DNA of 48,291 nucleotides. Source: Solirubrobacterales bacterium. Lineage in GTDB: Bacteria > Actinomycetota > Thermoleophilia > Solirubrobacterales > Solirubrobacteraceae. Each line of letters opens with the position of its first letter. The first letter of the stretch is position 1. The translations under genes were made by a program, and so were the position numbers. Location: assembly GCA_025964155.1 (NCBI GenBank), contig JAOPZJ010000443.1, forward strand, positions 1 to 48,291, given 5' to 3'. Positions 27,710 to 37,272 of this stretch are shown one piece after another. Below the pieces are notes generated by a model. That model ran no database searches, was not told the DNA's origin, and saw only the letters and a list, made by a program, of their open reading frames with translations.

Positions 27710-28281
27710 CAGACGGGCCCGCCGAGGAACGCACGCAGCATCGACCGCCCGTGCTCGGTCAGCACGGACTCGGGGTGGAACTGCACGCCCTCGGCCGGCA
27801 GTTCGCGGTGACGGATGCCCATGACCACGTCGCCACCGCGCGCGGTCACGTCGAAGCAGTCGGGCAGCGACGTCTCCTGCACCACGAGTGAGTGGTAGCG
27901 GCCGACCACGAGGTCCTGCGGCAGGCCCGTGTAGACGCCACGTCCGTCGTGGGTGATCGCCGTGGTCTTACCGTGGACCGGGAGGTGACGGACGACGGTG
28001 CCGCCGAAGACCTGCGCGAGCGACTGGTGGCCCAGGCAGACGCCGAGCGTCGGCACGCCCGCCTCAGGGAAGCGGCGCATCGCCTCCATGGAGATGCCCG
28101 CGTCCGTCGGCGTGCAGGGCCCCGGGGAGACCAGGACATGCCCGGGCGCCGTCGCCAGCAGCTCGTCGACGGTCGCGCGGTCGTTGCGCACGACGGTCGG
28201 GTCGGCGCCGAGCTCGCCCAGGTACTGGACGAGGTTGTAGGTGAAGGAGTCGTAGTTGTCGATGACGAGCACGCCGGGCAT
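27709..28281 (-). CDS. trpG: Anthranilate synthase glutamine amidotransferase subunit
   Basis: This 190-residue class I glutaminase supplies ammonia to TrpE. It has LVIDNYDSFTYNLVQYLGELG, the oxyanion-loop SPGPCTP, the nucleophile cysteine in LGVCLGHQS and the catalytic His/Glu in FHPESVLTEHG. It sits directly after the trpE stop codon and overlaps trpD. A role in folate (PabA) is also possible for such proteins, but the trp context makes TrpG the main role. Confidence 0.96.
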   Translation of the reverse strand: MPGVLVIDNYDSFTYNLVQYLGELGADPTVVRNDRATVDELLATAPGHVLVSPGPCTPTDAGISMEAMRRFPEAGVPTLGVCLGHQSLAQVFGGTVVRHLPVHGKTTAITHDGRGVYTGLPQDLVVGRYHSLVVQETSLPDCFDVTARGGDVVMGIRHRELPAEGVQFHPESVLTEHGRSMLRAFLGGPV

Positions 28282-29784
28282 CTATTTCCAGTCCGGCTGG
28301 CGAGCGGCCAGCTCGATCGCCTGCTTGACCCCGCGCGCCTTGTTCACGGACTCCTCGTACTCATAGTCCGGCAGCGCGTCGGCGACCGTCCCGCCGCCGG
28401 CCTGGATGTGGGCGCTGCCGTCCTTCATCACGACCGTGCGGATGTGGATGCACGTGTCCAGGTCGCCGGTGTAGGAGAGGTAGCCGATCGCACCGCCGTA
28501 GCCGCCGCGCTTGATGGGCTCCAGCTCGTCGATGATCTCCATCGCGCGGACCTTCGGGGCACCGGAGAGCGTGCCCGCGGGCAGCACGGACGCCAGCGCG
28601 TCCATGGCGCGGATGCCCTCGCGCAGCGTGCCCGAGACGTTGGAGACGATGTGCATGACCGTGGAGTACAGCTCCACGCCCATGAGCGTGTCGACCTTGA
28701 CGCTGCCGTACTCGCAGACGCGACCCAGGTCGTTGCGCCCGAGGTCCACGAGCATGACGTGCTCGGAGCGCTCCTTCTCGTCGGCGAGCAGGCCCTCCGC
28801 GAGTTCGGCGTCCTCGGCGTCGGTCGCGCCGCGGCGCCGGGTGCCGGCGATCGGTCGCGTGGACACCCGTGAGCCCGAGACCGTCAGCAGCGGCTCGGGC
28901 GAGGCCCCGGCGATCTGGAAGTCCTGGAAGTCGAGGAAGTACATGTACGGCGAGGGGTTCACCACGCGCAGGCCGCGGTAGACGCTGAACGGATCGATGC
29001 CCGTCAGCTCCGCGCTCCAGCGCTGGGATGGCACGACCTGGAAGGCGTCACCGGCGTGGACGTACTCGACGATCCGCGAGACCATGCCCTCGAACTGCTC
29101 GCGCGGCATGTTCGACTCGAAGGTCGGGACCTGGCGGCCCTCGTCGTGCTCGGGCGCGGTGGGGACCGGCCCGGCCAGCAGCGCGCGCGCCTTTTGGATC
29201 GTCGCGACGGCGTCGGCGTAGGCGGCGTCCACGTCCTCGACGTCCTCGGTGTAGACGTTCACGAGGATCGTGACGGTGTGCTTGAGGTGGTCGAAGATCA
29301 CCAGCACGTCCGACAGCATGAGCGCCATGTCCGGCAGCCCCAGGACGTCGGGGTTGGGCGGACCGAGGGTCGTCTCGACGGTCCGCACGAGGTCGTAGCC
29401 GAAGAACCCGACCGCGCCGCCGGAGAACGGCGGCAGGTCCTGGAGCGGAGCCTGGCGGTAGCGCCCGACGGCGTCGGCGGCGACCTCATACGGATCGCCG
29501 TCGTCACCCAGGGACCAGCGCACGATCTGCTTGGGCCGCAGGCCGATGAACGAGTAGCGCCCGAACCGCTGTCCCTGCTCGGCGCTCTCCAGGAGAAACG
29601 CCGGGTACTCCGGCGTGGTCCCGCGCAGCTTGAGGAACGCGCTGACCGGCGTCTCGCAGTCGTCGATGAAGGTGTGACGCAGCGGGACGAGGTTGTAGGA
29701 CGCCGCGAGCTCACGGACCTCCTGCAGCGACGGGGTGACGGCGGGCGCCGCTGAGGCGGCCGCCGTGTCAGCGGCTGCGGGCAT
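28282..29784 (-). CDS. trpE: Anthranilate synthase component I
   Basis: This 500-residue enzyme makes anthranilate from chorismate. The N-terminal tryptophan-feedback motif is intact ([19 protein letters not shown]), so inhibition by tryptophan is expected. The chorismate-binding half shows [70 protein letters not shown] and [17 protein letters not shown]. The first 17 codons overlap the end of hisIE in another frame. No leader peptide with clustered Trp codons is seen upstream. Confidence 0.97.
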   Translation of the reverse strand: MPAAADTAAASAAPAVTPSLQEVRELAASYNLVPLRHTFIDDCETPVSAFLKLRGTTPEYPAFLLESAEQGQRFGRYSFIGLRPKQIVRWSLGDDGDPYEVAADAVGRYRQAPLQDLPPFSGGAVGFFGYDLVRTVETTLGPPNPDVLGLPDMALMLSDVLVIFDHLKHTVTILVNVYTEDVEDVDAAYADAVATIQKARALLAGPVPTAPEHDEGRQVPTFESNMPREQFEGMVSRIVEYVHAGDAFQVVPSQRWSAELTGIDPFSVYRGLRVVNPSPYMYFLDFQDFQIAGASPEPLLTVSGSRVSTRPIAGTRRRGATDAEDAELAEGLLADEKERSEHVMLVDLGRNDLGRVCEYGSVKVDTLMGVELYSTVMHIVSNVSGTLREGIRAMDALASVLPAGTLSGAPKVRAMEIIDELEPIKRGGYGGAIGYLSYTGDLDTCIHIRTVVMKDGSAHIQAGGGTVADALPDYEYEESVNKARGVKQAIELAARQPDWK

Positions 29785-30364
29785 CGAGGATCGCCTCCAC
29801 GTCGGCGAGCGTGCGCCCGCGACCGTGCAGCAGCACGAGCAGGTGATACAGGACGTCCGCGGCCTCGTTGTCGACGCGGTCGTCGGTCTCCTCGCGCGCG
29901 GCGCGGGTGACCTCCTCGGCCTCCTCCCGCACCTTCGCGCCCGTCAGGACCGGATCGTCCAGCAGCTGCACGGTGTACGAGCCCTCCGGGCGTTCGGCCT
30001 GGCGCTGCGCCAGGACGCGCTCGAGCGCGGGCAGCACCTCGTGCGGCGCCGGCGGCTGCAGGTCCCCGGTGAAGAAGCACGTGCGCGCGCCGGTGTGGCA
30101 CGCGGGACCGGCGGGCTCGACGAGCGCCAGCAGTGCGTCGTTGTCGCAGTCCACGCGCAGCGCATGGACCTTCTGGATGTTGCCCGAGGTCGCGCCCTTG
30201 TGCCAGAGCTCCTGACGCGAGCGGCTCCAGAGGTGCAGCTCCCCCGTCTCGACCGTCCGGGCGACCGCCTCGGCGTTGGCGTAGGCGAGCGTCAGGACCT
30301 CGCCCGTGCGCCAGTCCTGGATGACACAGGGCACCAGACCGTGCTCGTCGTAGGCGATCTCCAC
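29768..30364 (-). CDS. hisIE: Bifunctional phosphoribosyl-AMP cyclohydrolase/phosphoribosyl-ATP pyrophosphatase
   Basis: This 198-residue histidine-pathway fusion has a HisI domain (residues ~1-105; [34 protein letters not shown], the metal-site cysteines in [18 protein letters not shown]) and a HisE domain (~110-195; [36 protein letters not shown]). I chose the GTG at 30364, immediately before [12 protein letters not shown], because a TACGAT box sits 6 nt upstream; an earlier GTG at 30418 would add 18 atypical residues. It overlaps the trpE start by 17 bp, linking histidine and tryptophan synthesis in one transcript. Confidence 0.94.
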   Translation of the reverse strand: MEIAYDEHGLVPCVIQDWRTGEVLTLAYANAEAVARTVETGELHLWSRSRQELWHKGATSGNIQKVHALRVDCDNDALLALVEPAGPACHTGARTCFFTGDLQPPAPHEVLPALERVLAQRQAERPEGSYTVQLLDDPVLTGAKVREEAEEVTRAAREETDDRVDNEAADVLYHLLVLLHGRGRTLADVEAILDARSR

Positions 30365-30370
30365 GCGGTG

Positions 30371-30376
30371 ATCGTA
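30371..30376 (-). promoter_or_regulatory. Leaderless-type -10 box of hisIE-trp operon
   Basis: TACGAT lies 6 nt upstream of the chosen GTG of hisIE. It is identical in sequence and spacing to the box before trpF. A consensus -35 is not evident. Confidence 0.6.
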
Positions 30377-30423
30377 CAAAGGCGCATGCCTCGCGCCCCT
30401 CCCGCCATCGTCGCGCACCGCGG

Positions 30424-32607
30424 TCAGGCTGCCGTGCGACCCAGGTACCGGCGCATGTCATGCGCCGGTCCCGGCCTGCCCAGCAGGTAGCCCTGCGCAA
30501 GCGGGCAGCCGAGCTGGACGAGCTGCTCGCGCTGCTCCTCGGTCTCCACGCCCTCGGCGACGGCCGCCATCTGGAGCGACCGCGCGAGCGCGACGACCGC
30601 CGTCAGGACCGCGGCCGCGGCGGGGTCCGAAGGTGCCCGCGCGAGGAACGACCGGTCGATCTTCAGGATGTGCACCGGCAGGGCGATGAGGCGCGCGAGC
30701 GAGGAATGACCGGCGCCGAAGTCGTCGATCGCGATGCGCACGCCGGTCGCGGCGAGCTCTCGCAGGAGTGGGCCGGTGCGGGTCGGGTCCTGCATCGCGG
30801 CCGTCTCGGTGATCTCCAGGACGATCGTCCTCGGGTCGATGTCGTCGGCCGCCAGGCGCTCGGACACGCGCTCGGCGAACGCCGGGCTGCGGAGCTCGCG
30901 CGGGGACAGGTTCACGTGGATGGTGGGCTCGAACCCGTCCTCGCGCCAGCGCACGCGCTGGCGCACCACGAGCTCGAGCACGAGCTCGCCCACACGGTCG
31001 ATCAGGCCCGTCTCCTCGGCGAAGGTGATGAACTCGCCGGGCATCACGAGCCCGCGGATCGGGTCCTGCCAGCGCACGAGGGCCTCCAAGGCGTGCAGCT
31101 GACCCGACACGGGGTCGACGATCGGCTGGTAGTGCAGGACCAACTGCTCGTCGGCGATCGCCTGACGCAGGCGGCTCGTCATCGAGAGGCGGGCCAGCGG
31201 CTCCCCGCGGTCGGAGTCGAAGAGGCGGATCTCGTCGCGGCCGTCGCGCTTGGCCTGGTACATCGCCGCGTCGGCGTGACGCAGCAGCGTCTCTGCGTCC
31301 AGGGAGTCGCCCGGGAGCAGACTGATCCCGACGCTGCCGCCGATGTGGAACTCGGCGCCGGACACGACGAACGGCGCGGCGAGGGCATCCAGTAGGCCGC
31401 GGGCGGCCAGCCGCGCGTCGGCCTCGGCGGTCCCGGGGTCCAGGTCTCCCAGCAGGACGAGGAACTCGTCGCCGCCGTGACGGGCGAGGAGGTCGGCGCC
31501 GCGCGTGCGGGCTCGCAGGCGTCGCGCGACCTTCACGAGCAGGCGGTCGCCCGCGCTGTGCCCGAGGGAGTCGTTGACGAGCTTGAAGTCGTCCAGGTCC
31601 AGGTACAGCAACGCCACGGCGTGCCCTTGGCGGCTGGCCCGGGCCAGCGTGAGGTCCAGGTGCTCTCCGAAGAGGCGGCGATTGGGCAGGCCCGTCACGG
31701 CATCGTGGTTGGCCAGGTGGGCGATCTGCTCGGCTGCGGCACGGCGCTCGGTGATGTCGTTGCCCGAGGAGACGCTGCCGGTGACGCGCCCGTTGTCGTC
31801 GCGGACGAGGCGGGTGGTCCACGCCACGACCCGGGTGGTGCCGTCCGCACGCCGCAGCTCACGCTCGTACCGGGGCGGCAGGGCGCCGCCGGTCAGAGCC
31901 TCGACGAAGCGCCGCCGGCTGACGGTCTGCCGCTCGTCAAGGCCGAAGACCGCACCGAGCAGGTCCTGGTCGCCGGTGGCGGGTTCCGTCACGCCGAGCA
32001 GGTCGTAGCCGGCCCGGTTGATGAGCTCGACCTGACCGTCGGTGTCCAGGACGACGATGGCCGCTCCCGCCGCCTCGAGGTAGCGGGCCGCACGGGTCCG
32101 TTCGGCGTCGCGCTCGTCGCGCATCGCCCGCAGCGGCGTGATGTCGATGAGCACGCCCTGCATGTGGGTCGGCCGCCCATGCTCGTCGCGGATGATCGTG
32201 TCGCGCTCCCACACCAGGACCTCATGGCCGTCGGCGTGGATCATGCGCATCTCGATGTCGAGGGATGCCTCCGCCTTGAAGGTGCGCTCCTCCTCGGCGC
32301 GCACGCGCTGCACGTCGTCGGGGTGCACGCAGCGGTACCACAGCTCCTCGTCCTTGAGGAACGCGGCGGGCGCATGACCCAGCAGCCCCTCGATCTGTGG
32401 GGACACGTATCGCAGCGTCCCGTGGACGTCGCAGTCCGTGATGTACGTGACCGCAGGGACCTGTTCGACGAGCCCCCTCCAGAGCGCTTGAACCATCGTC
32501 GGGTCGTCGGCGAGCGCGGAGATTCGGGGGCCGCCGGGAAGCGACTTCATCAGGTCATGCATCGCAGAGGGGAAGGATGGCGCGGTGCGGGGCAGCCAGG
32601 GCGCCAT
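30424..32607 (-). CDS. PAS-PAS-GGDEF-EAL cyclic-di-GMP regulator
   Basis: This protein of about 727 residues probably both makes and degrades c-di-GMP. Two PAS/PAC sensor domains (about 40-165 and 175-300; the first includes [20 protein letters not shown]) precede a GGDEF domain with an intact [11 protein letters not shown] site and an RGAD inhibitory site five residues before it. The EAL domain keeps [51 protein letters not shown] and QGYLLGRP, so both activities look intact. No transmembrane segment is seen. The ATG at 32607 lies just after a sigma-28-like promoter; ATG 32562 is the alternative. Confidence 0.93.
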   Translation of the reverse strand: MAPWLPRTAPSFPSAMHDLMKSLPGGPRISALADDPTMVQALWRGLVEQVPAVTYITDCDVHGTLRYVSPQIEGLLGHAPAAFLKDEELWYRCVHPDDVQRVRAEEERTFKAEASLDIEMRMIHADGHEVLVWERDTIIRDEHGRPTHMQGVLIDITPLRAMRDERDAERTRAARYLEAAGAAIVVLDTDGQVELINRAGYDLLGVTEPATGDQDLLGAVFGLDERQTVSRRRFVEALTGGALPPRYERELRRADGTTRVVAWTTRLVRDDNGRVTGSVSSGNDITERRAAAEQIAHLANHDAVTGLPNRRLFGEHLDLTLARASRQGHAVALLYLDLDDFKLVNDSLGHSAGDRLLVKVARRLRARTRGADLLARHGGDEFLVLLGDLDPGTAEADARLAARGLLDALAAPFVVSGAEFHIGGSVGISLLPGDSLDAETLLRHADAAMYQAKRDGRDEIRLFDSDRGEPLARLSMTSRLRQAIADEQLVLHYQPIVDPVSGQLHALEALVRWQDPIRGLVMPGEFITFAEETGLIDRVGELVLELVVRQRVRWREDGFEPTIHVNLSPRELRSPAFAERVSERLAADDIDPRTIVLEITETAAMQDPTRTGPLLRELAATGVRIAIDDFGAGHSSLARLIALPVHILKIDRSFLARAPSDPAAAAVLTAVVALARSLQMAAVAEGVETEEQREQLVQLGCPLAQGYLLGRPGPAHDMRRYLGRTAA

Positions 32608-32616
32608 CCATACCCC

Positions 32617-32644
32617 GTATCGGCAGAAATCTCCCCCACGTTGA
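32617..32644 (-). promoter_or_regulatory. Sigma-28/WhiG-like promoter of the c-di-GMP gene
   Basis: GCCGATAC (32617-32624) is preceded at 16 nt by TCAA (32641-32644). The FliA/SigD/WhiG consensus is TAAA, 14-16 nt, GCCGATA(A/T). Expected initiation is within a few bases of ATG 32607. Confidence 0.6.
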
Positions 32645-32659
32645 GCCCCGAGAGGGTGG

Positions 32660-32676
32660 CCGGGTACCCCACCCGG
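32660..32676 (-). terminator. Hairpin after phytoene/squalene synthase gene
   Basis: CCGGGT (32660-32665) and ACCCGG (32671-32676) form a 6-bp stem with a 5-nt loop one base after the synthase stop. There is no U tract. It could act as a weak terminator insulating the downstream sigma-28-like promoter. Confidence 0.35.
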
Positions 32677-32677
32677 G

Positions 32678-33535
32678 TCAGGCGAGGCGCACGGTGCCCA
32701 TGGCGGCTCGTGCGACGCCCACGGGACCCAGGCCCGTCCGCCGCGACAGCACGTCGCCGTCCAGCGACTCGACACGGTCCAGGACGCGCTCGTAGACGCT
32801 GCGTGCCAGGCGGATGCCCGGACGGACCGACGACGGCACCTCCGCCTCGACGGTCGCGGTCTGGGCGAAGAGCTCACGGGCCCGCTGAACCTCGGCGCCG
32901 ATGCGCGCACGAAACGGCGGGGTGACCACGCCCAGGCGCAGCGTCTCCTCCTCCAGGCCCGGCAGGTAGACGCGGCCCAGCCGCCAGTCGTCGCGCACGT
33001 CACGGATGAAGTTCGTGAGCTGGAAGGCCACCCCGAGCTGTGCCAAGGGCTCGACGGCCGCCGCGCCCCCTCCCAGGAGGGGCGCCATGAGGCGGCCCAC
33101 CGTCGCGGCGCTGCCGTCCATGTAGCGGTCCAGCGCCTCGGGATCCCCGATCCTGACGCGGTCGTCGCAGTCCACCCGCATGGAGTCCATGTAGCGGTCA
33201 AGCAGGTGCAGCGGCAGGTCGTGCCGCGGGCCGGCGTCCGCCAGTGCGGCGAGGACCGGGTGCGCGGGCCACGCACCGGTCAGGCCGTCGCGCAGCGCGG
33301 CCTGCCAGCCGTCCAGCGCCGCGCGGCGTGCCGCCGGCTGGCTGGCGCGGTGACGGCCGTCCACGATCTCATCGGCACCGCGCAGGAACCCGTACAGCGC
33401 GTGGACGGCCGGGCGGCGGTCGCGTGGCAGCCGCGCGGTGGCGAGGAAGAACGTCGGGTCGTGGCGGCGCTGCAGTCGACGACACCGCCCGTAGGCGGCG
33501 TTCACGGCCTCGTCCTGGGGGGTCAGGTCATCCAC
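32678..33535 (-). CDS. Phytoene/squalene synthase family protein
   Basis: This 285-residue trans-isoprenyl diphosphate synthase (head-to-head type) has the first aspartate-rich motif as DEIVD and the second as NFIRDVRDD, with GVAFQLTNFIRD and GRVYLPGLEEETL between and after them. It would condense two prenyl diphosphates to phytoene, squalene or presqualene diphosphate. No other carotenoid or hopanoid gene is in the window, so the product is open. I chose the GTG at 33535; a GTG at 33568 would abut the divergent ATPase gene and cover its promoter region. Confidence 0.88.
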   Translation of the reverse strand: MDDLTPQDEAVNAAYGRCRRLQRRHDPTFFLATARLPRDRRPAVHALYGFLRGADEIVDGRHRASQPAARRAALDGWQAALRDGLTGAWPAHPVLAALADAGPRHDLPLHLLDRYMDSMRVDCDDRVRIGDPEALDRYMDGSAATVGRLMAPLLGGGAAAVEPLAQLGVAFQLTNFIRDVRDDWRLGRVYLPGLEEETLRLGVVTPPFRARIGAEVQRARELFAQTATVEAEVPSSVRPGIRLARSVYERVLDRVESLDGDVLSRRTGLGPVGVARAAMGTVRLA

Positions 33536-33570
33536 GCTGCTGCCGACGACGTAGTCTCGCCACCACACGG

Positions 33571-34497
33571 ATGCCGCGAATCTTCGACAGACGGCTGGTG
33601 CTCGTCACCGGCAAGGGGGGCGTGGGCAAGTCCACGGTAGCCGCGGCGCTCGGGCGTGCGGCCGCGGCGCAGGGCCTGAAGACGATGGTCTGCGAGGTTG
33701 GCACCCATGCTCGCCTGCCGGGCCTGCTCGGGGCCGTGCCGGGGCCGCTCGGTGAGGAGCAGGCGGTGCAGCAGGGGTTGTGGACGGTCTCCATCGATCC
33801 GGATGATGCTCTCAAGGCCTGGTTGGCGAAGCAGTTGGGGTCACGGTCGCTCGTCAACATCCTGACGCGCTCGAACCTCTTCTCGTACTTCGTCGCAGCC
33901 GCCCCCGGTGCGCGCGAGCTCGTGACCGCCACCAAGATCTGGGAGATGGCCCAGCGCCCGCGCTGGAACTCGGCCGATCCGACGTTCGACATCGTCATCG
34001 CCGACCTGCCGGCCACCGGGCACGCGCTGGCGATGCTCCGTGCCCCCAAGACGTTCAACGACATCGCCCGGATCGGCCCGATCGCCTCACAGGCCGGCGC
34101 GGTGGCGCGGTCGCTGGCCGATGCCGCCCAGTCCGCGATCGTCGCGGTGACGATCCCCGCCGAGCTGCCCGTAGGCGAGACACTCGAGCTCCAGGACCGC
34201 ACGGTCGGAACGCTCGAGCGTGAGCTGGACCTCATCGTCGCCAACGACGTCCTGACGACGCGGTGGACGCCGGAGCAGGCCACCGAGCTGGGCGCGACGG
34301 GCGTGGCCGTCGCCGGGCGCGTGCACGGGGCGGTCAACCGCGAGGCCGCGCGGGCCGCAGTCCAGCAGGCGCAGCTGCAGCGGCTGCGCCATGGCGCCCG
34401 CGTTCCCGTGCTTACGCTCGCGCACCTCACGTCGCCGGCGCTGCGCCCGGACGACGTCGAGGCGCTCGCGAAGCAGCTGAGCGAGCAGTTGGGGTAG
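33571..34497 (+). CDS. ArsA/GET3-family ATPase
   Basis: This 308-residue P-loop ATPase has the deviant Walker A KGGVGKST near residue 15, a switch region VIADLPATGHALAMLRAP, and VAVTIPAELPVGETLEL. It belongs to the ArsA/Get3 (anion-transporting ATPase-like) family, single-domain type. No ars genes and no second paralogue are adjacent, although many actinobacteria carry two such genes side by side. ATG 33571 precedes MPRIFDRRLVLVTGKGG; a TAGTCT box at 33552-33557 gives a leader of only a few bases. Its stop is 4 bp from the stop of convergent era. Client or role unknown. Confidence 0.88.
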   Translation: MPRIFDRRLVLVTGKGGVGKSTVAAALGRAAAAQGLKTMVCEVGTHARLPGLLGAVPGPLGEEQAVQQGLWTVSIDPDDALKAWLAKQLGSRSLVNILTRSNLFSYFVAAAPGARELVTATKIWEMAQRPRWNSADPTFDIVIADLPATGHALAMLRAPKTFNDIARIGPIASQAGAVARSLADAAQSAIVAVTIPAELPVGETLELQDRTVGTLERELDLIVANDVLTTRWTPEQATELGATGVAVAGRVHGAVNREAARAAVQQAQLQRLRHGARVPVLTLAHLTSPALRPDDVEALAKQLSEQLG

Positions 34498-34501
34498 CGC
34501 G

Positions 34502-35413
34502 TCAGTCGATGCCCAGGCGGTCGAGCATGCGGTCGTCTCCGCGCCAGCCTCTGCGCACCCGCACGCTGAGATCCAGGTGGACCTGGGTGTCGAGCTCACG
34601 CTGCAGCTCCTTGCGCGCGGCCATGCCGATGGCCTTGATCATCTTGCCGCCCGAGCCGATGAGGATGCCCTTCTGCGACTCGGTCTCGACCCACACCATC
34701 GCGCGGACCCGTGTGAGGTCCGCCCGTGTCTCCTCGATGTCGTCGATGATCACCTCGACGGAATGCGGCACCTCCTGGAACGTGCGCCGCAGCACCTGCT
34801 CGCGCACGAGCTCGGCGAGCAGCACGTTCTCGGACTGGTCGGAGCTGTCGTCCACCGGGAAGTAGAACGGGCTCTCGGGGACGAGCGAGCGCAGGTGCTG
34901 GGTCAGGGCGAAGACACCGAGCCCGGTCTTCGCGCTGATCGGGAAGATGTCGTCGGCGACGCCGAGCGCCGCGGCGGCCATGAGCGCGCTCACCGTCCCG
35001 GCCTTGTCGAGCCGGTCGCACTTGTTCAGCGCGATGACCACCGGGGTCTTCGCCTCGGTGAGGGCGGCGGCGATGAAGCGGTCGCCGGGACCGACGCCCT
35101 CCTCGGCGTTCAGGATCAGGAGCGCGGCGTCTGAGTCGCGCAGCTCCGACTCCACCCGGCGCTGCATCCGGGCCGTGAGCGTGTCGCGAGGACGCTGGAC
35201 ACCCGGCAGGTCCACGAGGATGAGCTGCGCGTCCTCGGTCGTCGCGACGCCGCGGATTGCCCGGCGCGTGGTCTGTGGCTTGTCCGAGACGATCGCGATC
35301 TTGCGCCCGACGATCGAGTTGACGAGCGTCGACTTGCCGACGTTCGGTCGCCCCGCCAGGGCGACGAAGCCGGCCCGGGTGCCGGTCGGGGTGGTGGGGT
35401 CGACGTCCTGCAT
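34502..35413 (-). CDS. era: GTPase Era
   Basis: This 303-residue ribosome-assembly GTPase binds the 3' end of 16S rRNA. G1 is GRPNVGKST, the switch I threonines lie in KPQTTRRAIRGV, G3 is DLPGV, G4 is NKCD and G5 is ISAK. The C-terminal KH domain has GILIGSGGKMIKAIGMAARKELQREL. G3 as DLPGV rather than DTPG is a substitution also seen in other Era proteins. I chose the ATG at 35413, overlapping the ybeY TGA, over the GTG three bases before. Confidence 0.97.
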   Translation of the reverse strand: MQDVDPTTPTGTRAGFVALAGRPNVGKSTLVNSIVGRKIAIVSDKPQTTRRAIRGVATTEDAQLILVDLPGVQRPRDTLTARMQRRVESELRDSDAALLILNAEEGVGPGDRFIAAALTEAKTPVVIALNKCDRLDKAGTVSALMAAAALGVADDIFPISAKTGLGVFALTQHLRSLVPESPFYFPVDDSSDQSENVLLAELVREQVLRRTFQEVPHSVEVIIDDIEETRADLTRVRAMVWVETESQKGILIGSGGKMIKAIGMAARKELQRELDTQVHLDLSVRVRRGWRGDDRMLDRLGID

Positions 35414-35799
35414 CACCAGGACAGGATCTCGGCCTGCAACGCGAGCATCTCGCCGTTGTCGGTCTCGTGATCCATGCCGGTCAGGTGGAGGGCCCCGTGC
35501 ACGATCGCCTCGCGCAGATCCTCCGTGTGGGCGGGGCAGATGACGATGTCGCCGAGCTCCCGGGGGCCGTGCGCCTCCCCGTCCTCGTCGACGCCGAACG
35601 AGAGCACGTCGGTCGGGCCGACGGTGCCCCGGTACTGCGCGTTCAGCTCGGCGATCCGACTGGCCTCGACGAACTCGACCGCCAGATGACCTTCGTCGAC
35701 CCCCGCGGAAGCGAGGGCCAGGCCCACGAGCCGCTGGACCTCGGCCTCGGGCGGGACCCCGGGCGCAAGCTGTGGATGGATGACTTCGACGTCGAGCAA
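35413..35799 (-). CDS. ybeY: Endoribonuclease YbeY
   Basis: This 128-residue zinc-dependent RNase matures rRNA and takes part in ribosome quality control. The metal site [14 protein letters not shown] lies near the C-terminus, and [23 protein letters not shown] is the other family signature. The protein is shorter than the usual ~150 residues. The best start is TTG at 35799; no ATG or GTG is available in frame before the phoH stop region, and no ribosome binding site is evident. It lies between phoH and era, the typical bacterial order. Confidence 0.92.
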   Translation of the reverse strand: MLDVEVIHPQLAPGVPPEAEVQRLVGLALASAGVDEGHLAVEFVEASRIAELNAQYRGTVGPTDVLSFGVDEDGEAHGPRELGDIVICPAHTEDLREAIVHGALHLTGMDHETDNGEMLALQAEILSW

Positions 35800-35848
35800 G
35801 ACTTTGATCTTGACAGGTCGGGCGAGCCTGGCGGCTCGGCTGACCCGG

Positions 35849-36829
35849 TCAGGCGCGGCGGCTTGCGGTCGCGGGGCGCAGCTCCGGGGCAGCCCGCTCG
35901 GCGTGCTCGCCGTACGCCTCGACGATCCGCTGGACCAGGCGGTGGCGGACGACGTCCTCCCCGCCGAAGCGGACGAAGTCGATGTCGTCGACCTCCTGGA
36001 GGATCTCCCCGACGACGACGAGCCCGGACTGCTGCTCGCGCGGCAGATCGACCTGCGTGACGTCCCCGGTGACCACCATGCGGGAGTTGAAGCCCAGGCG
36101 GGTGAGGAACATCTTCATCTGCTCGGGCGTCGTGTTCTGCGCCTCGTCGAGGATGATGAACGAGTCGTTGAGGGTGCGTCCGCGCATGAACGCCAGCGGC
36201 GCCACCTCGATGACGCCCTTCTCCAGGTGAGCGACGACCTTCTCGGGGTCCATCATGTCGTGGAGCGCGTCGAAGAGCGGGCGCAGGTAGGGGTCGATCT
36301 TCGCCATCAGGTCGCCGGGCAGGAAGCCCAGGCGCTCACCGGCCTCGACCGCCGGGCGCGTGAGGATGATGCGGCTGACCTCGCGCCGGTTCAGCGCGGC
36401 GGCGGCCGCCGCCACCGCGAGGAACGTCTTGCCGGTACCGGCGGGGCCGACGCCGAAGGTGATGGTGTTGTTGCGGATCGAGTCGACGTAGCGCTTCTGC
36501 TGCACGCTCTTGGGGATGACCTTCGTGGCACGGTGGCGCCATACGACGTCGTCGAGCACCTGGGCCGGGGGCGTGTGGTTCGCCAGCGCGCCGCTGACGG
36601 TGCGGATCATGTCCGCGTCCACGGCATGCCCCTGCTGGACCAGTGCGGCGAGCTCACGGACGATGACCGACGCGGCGGCCACCGACTCGGCGTCACCGTC
36701 GAGGGTGATGACGTTCCCGCGGACGTACAGCGAGCACCCCACGTGCGATTCGAGGGCTCGGAGTGTCTGATCGTTGCTGCCCGTGAGGGCGACGGCGACA
36801 TCGTTGGAGACCTCAATCTGGCGACGCAC
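35849..36829 (-). CDS. phoH: PhoH-like ATPase
   Basis: This 326-residue P-loop protein has an N-terminal KH-like part (~10-70), Walker A GPAGTGKT (~127), [20 protein letters not shown], Walker [11 protein letters not shown] and [12 protein letters not shown]. Linked to ybeY and era it is likely an RNA helicase/ATPase partner of YbeY in rRNA processing (family knowledge). The GTG start at 36829 lies 11 bp after the yqeY stop; AGGAG occurs 15 nt upstream, rather far for a ribosome binding site. Confidence 0.95.
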   Translation of the reverse strand: MRRQIEVSNDVAVALTGSNDQTLRALESHVGCSLYVRGNVITLDGDAESVAAASVIVRELAALVQQGHAVDADMIRTVSGALANHTPPAQVLDDVVWRHRATKVIPKSVQQKRYVDSIRNNTITFGVGPAGTGKTFLAVAAAAAALNRREVSRIILTRPAVEAGERLGFLPGDLMAKIDPYLRPLFDALHDMMDPEKVVAHLEKGVIEVAPLAFMRGRTLNDSFIILDEAQNTTPEQMKMFLTRLGFNSRMVVTGDVTQVDLPREQQSGLVVVGEILQEVDDIDFVRFGGEDVVRHRLVQRIVEAYGEHAERAAPELRPATASRRA

Positions 36830-36840
36830 GGTGGTAGGAA

Positions 36841-37272
36841 TCAGCTCCTCAGGGTTTCGTTGACGAGTGCGGACACGCGCTTGCCGTCGGCGCGTCCCGC
36901 GATCTGTGGCATGGCGGCCTTCATCACGGCCCCCATGTCCTTCGGTGATGACGCCCCGACCTGCGCGACGGCGGACTGCACGATCGTGCGCAACTCGTCA
37001 TCCCCCAGCTCGGCGGGCAGATAGGTCTCGATGATCTGCGCCTCGGCCTCCTCGGCATCGGCCAGCTCACCACGGCCATTGTCGCGGAACGCCGCGGCGG
37101 CTTCCACCCGTCGTTTGCGTTCGCGGCGCAGCACCGCCTGCTCGTCGTCCGATCCCTCTTTGCTCGCCTTCTGCAGCTCGGAGAGGACCAGGCGCAACGC
37201 GCCGACACGATCCTTCTCCCCCGCCTTCATGGCAGAGATCAGGTCGGCCTTCACGGTGTCCGTCAGCGTCAT
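36841..37272 (-). CDS. yqeY: GatB/YqeY domain protein
   Basis: This 143-residue, mostly helical protein matches YqeY, related to the tail domain of GatB, which contacts tRNA in the amidotransferase. The N-terminal ADLISAMKAGEKDRVGALRLVLSELQ, then ERKRRVEAAAAFRDNGR, ETYLPAELGDDEL and SPKDMGAVMKAAMPQIAGRADGKRVSALV are all family-typical. The ATG at 37272 overlaps the NDH-2 stop (ATGA). The role of free-standing YqeY is not settled; it may modify tRNA interaction. Confidence 0.94.
   Translation of the reverse strand: MTLTDTVKADLISAMKAGEKDRVGALRLVLSELQKASKEGSDDEQAVLRRERKRRVEAAAAFRDNGRGELADAEEAEAQIIETYLPAELGDDELRTIVQSAVAQVGASSPKDMGAVMKAAMPQIAGRADGKRVSALVNETLRS

Noticed and set aside
29768-30450. 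Tryptophan attenuator, T-box or leader peptide before the trp genes
   Set aside because: No run of Trp codons or T-box stem is present, and the promoter box lies directly before the hisIE start.
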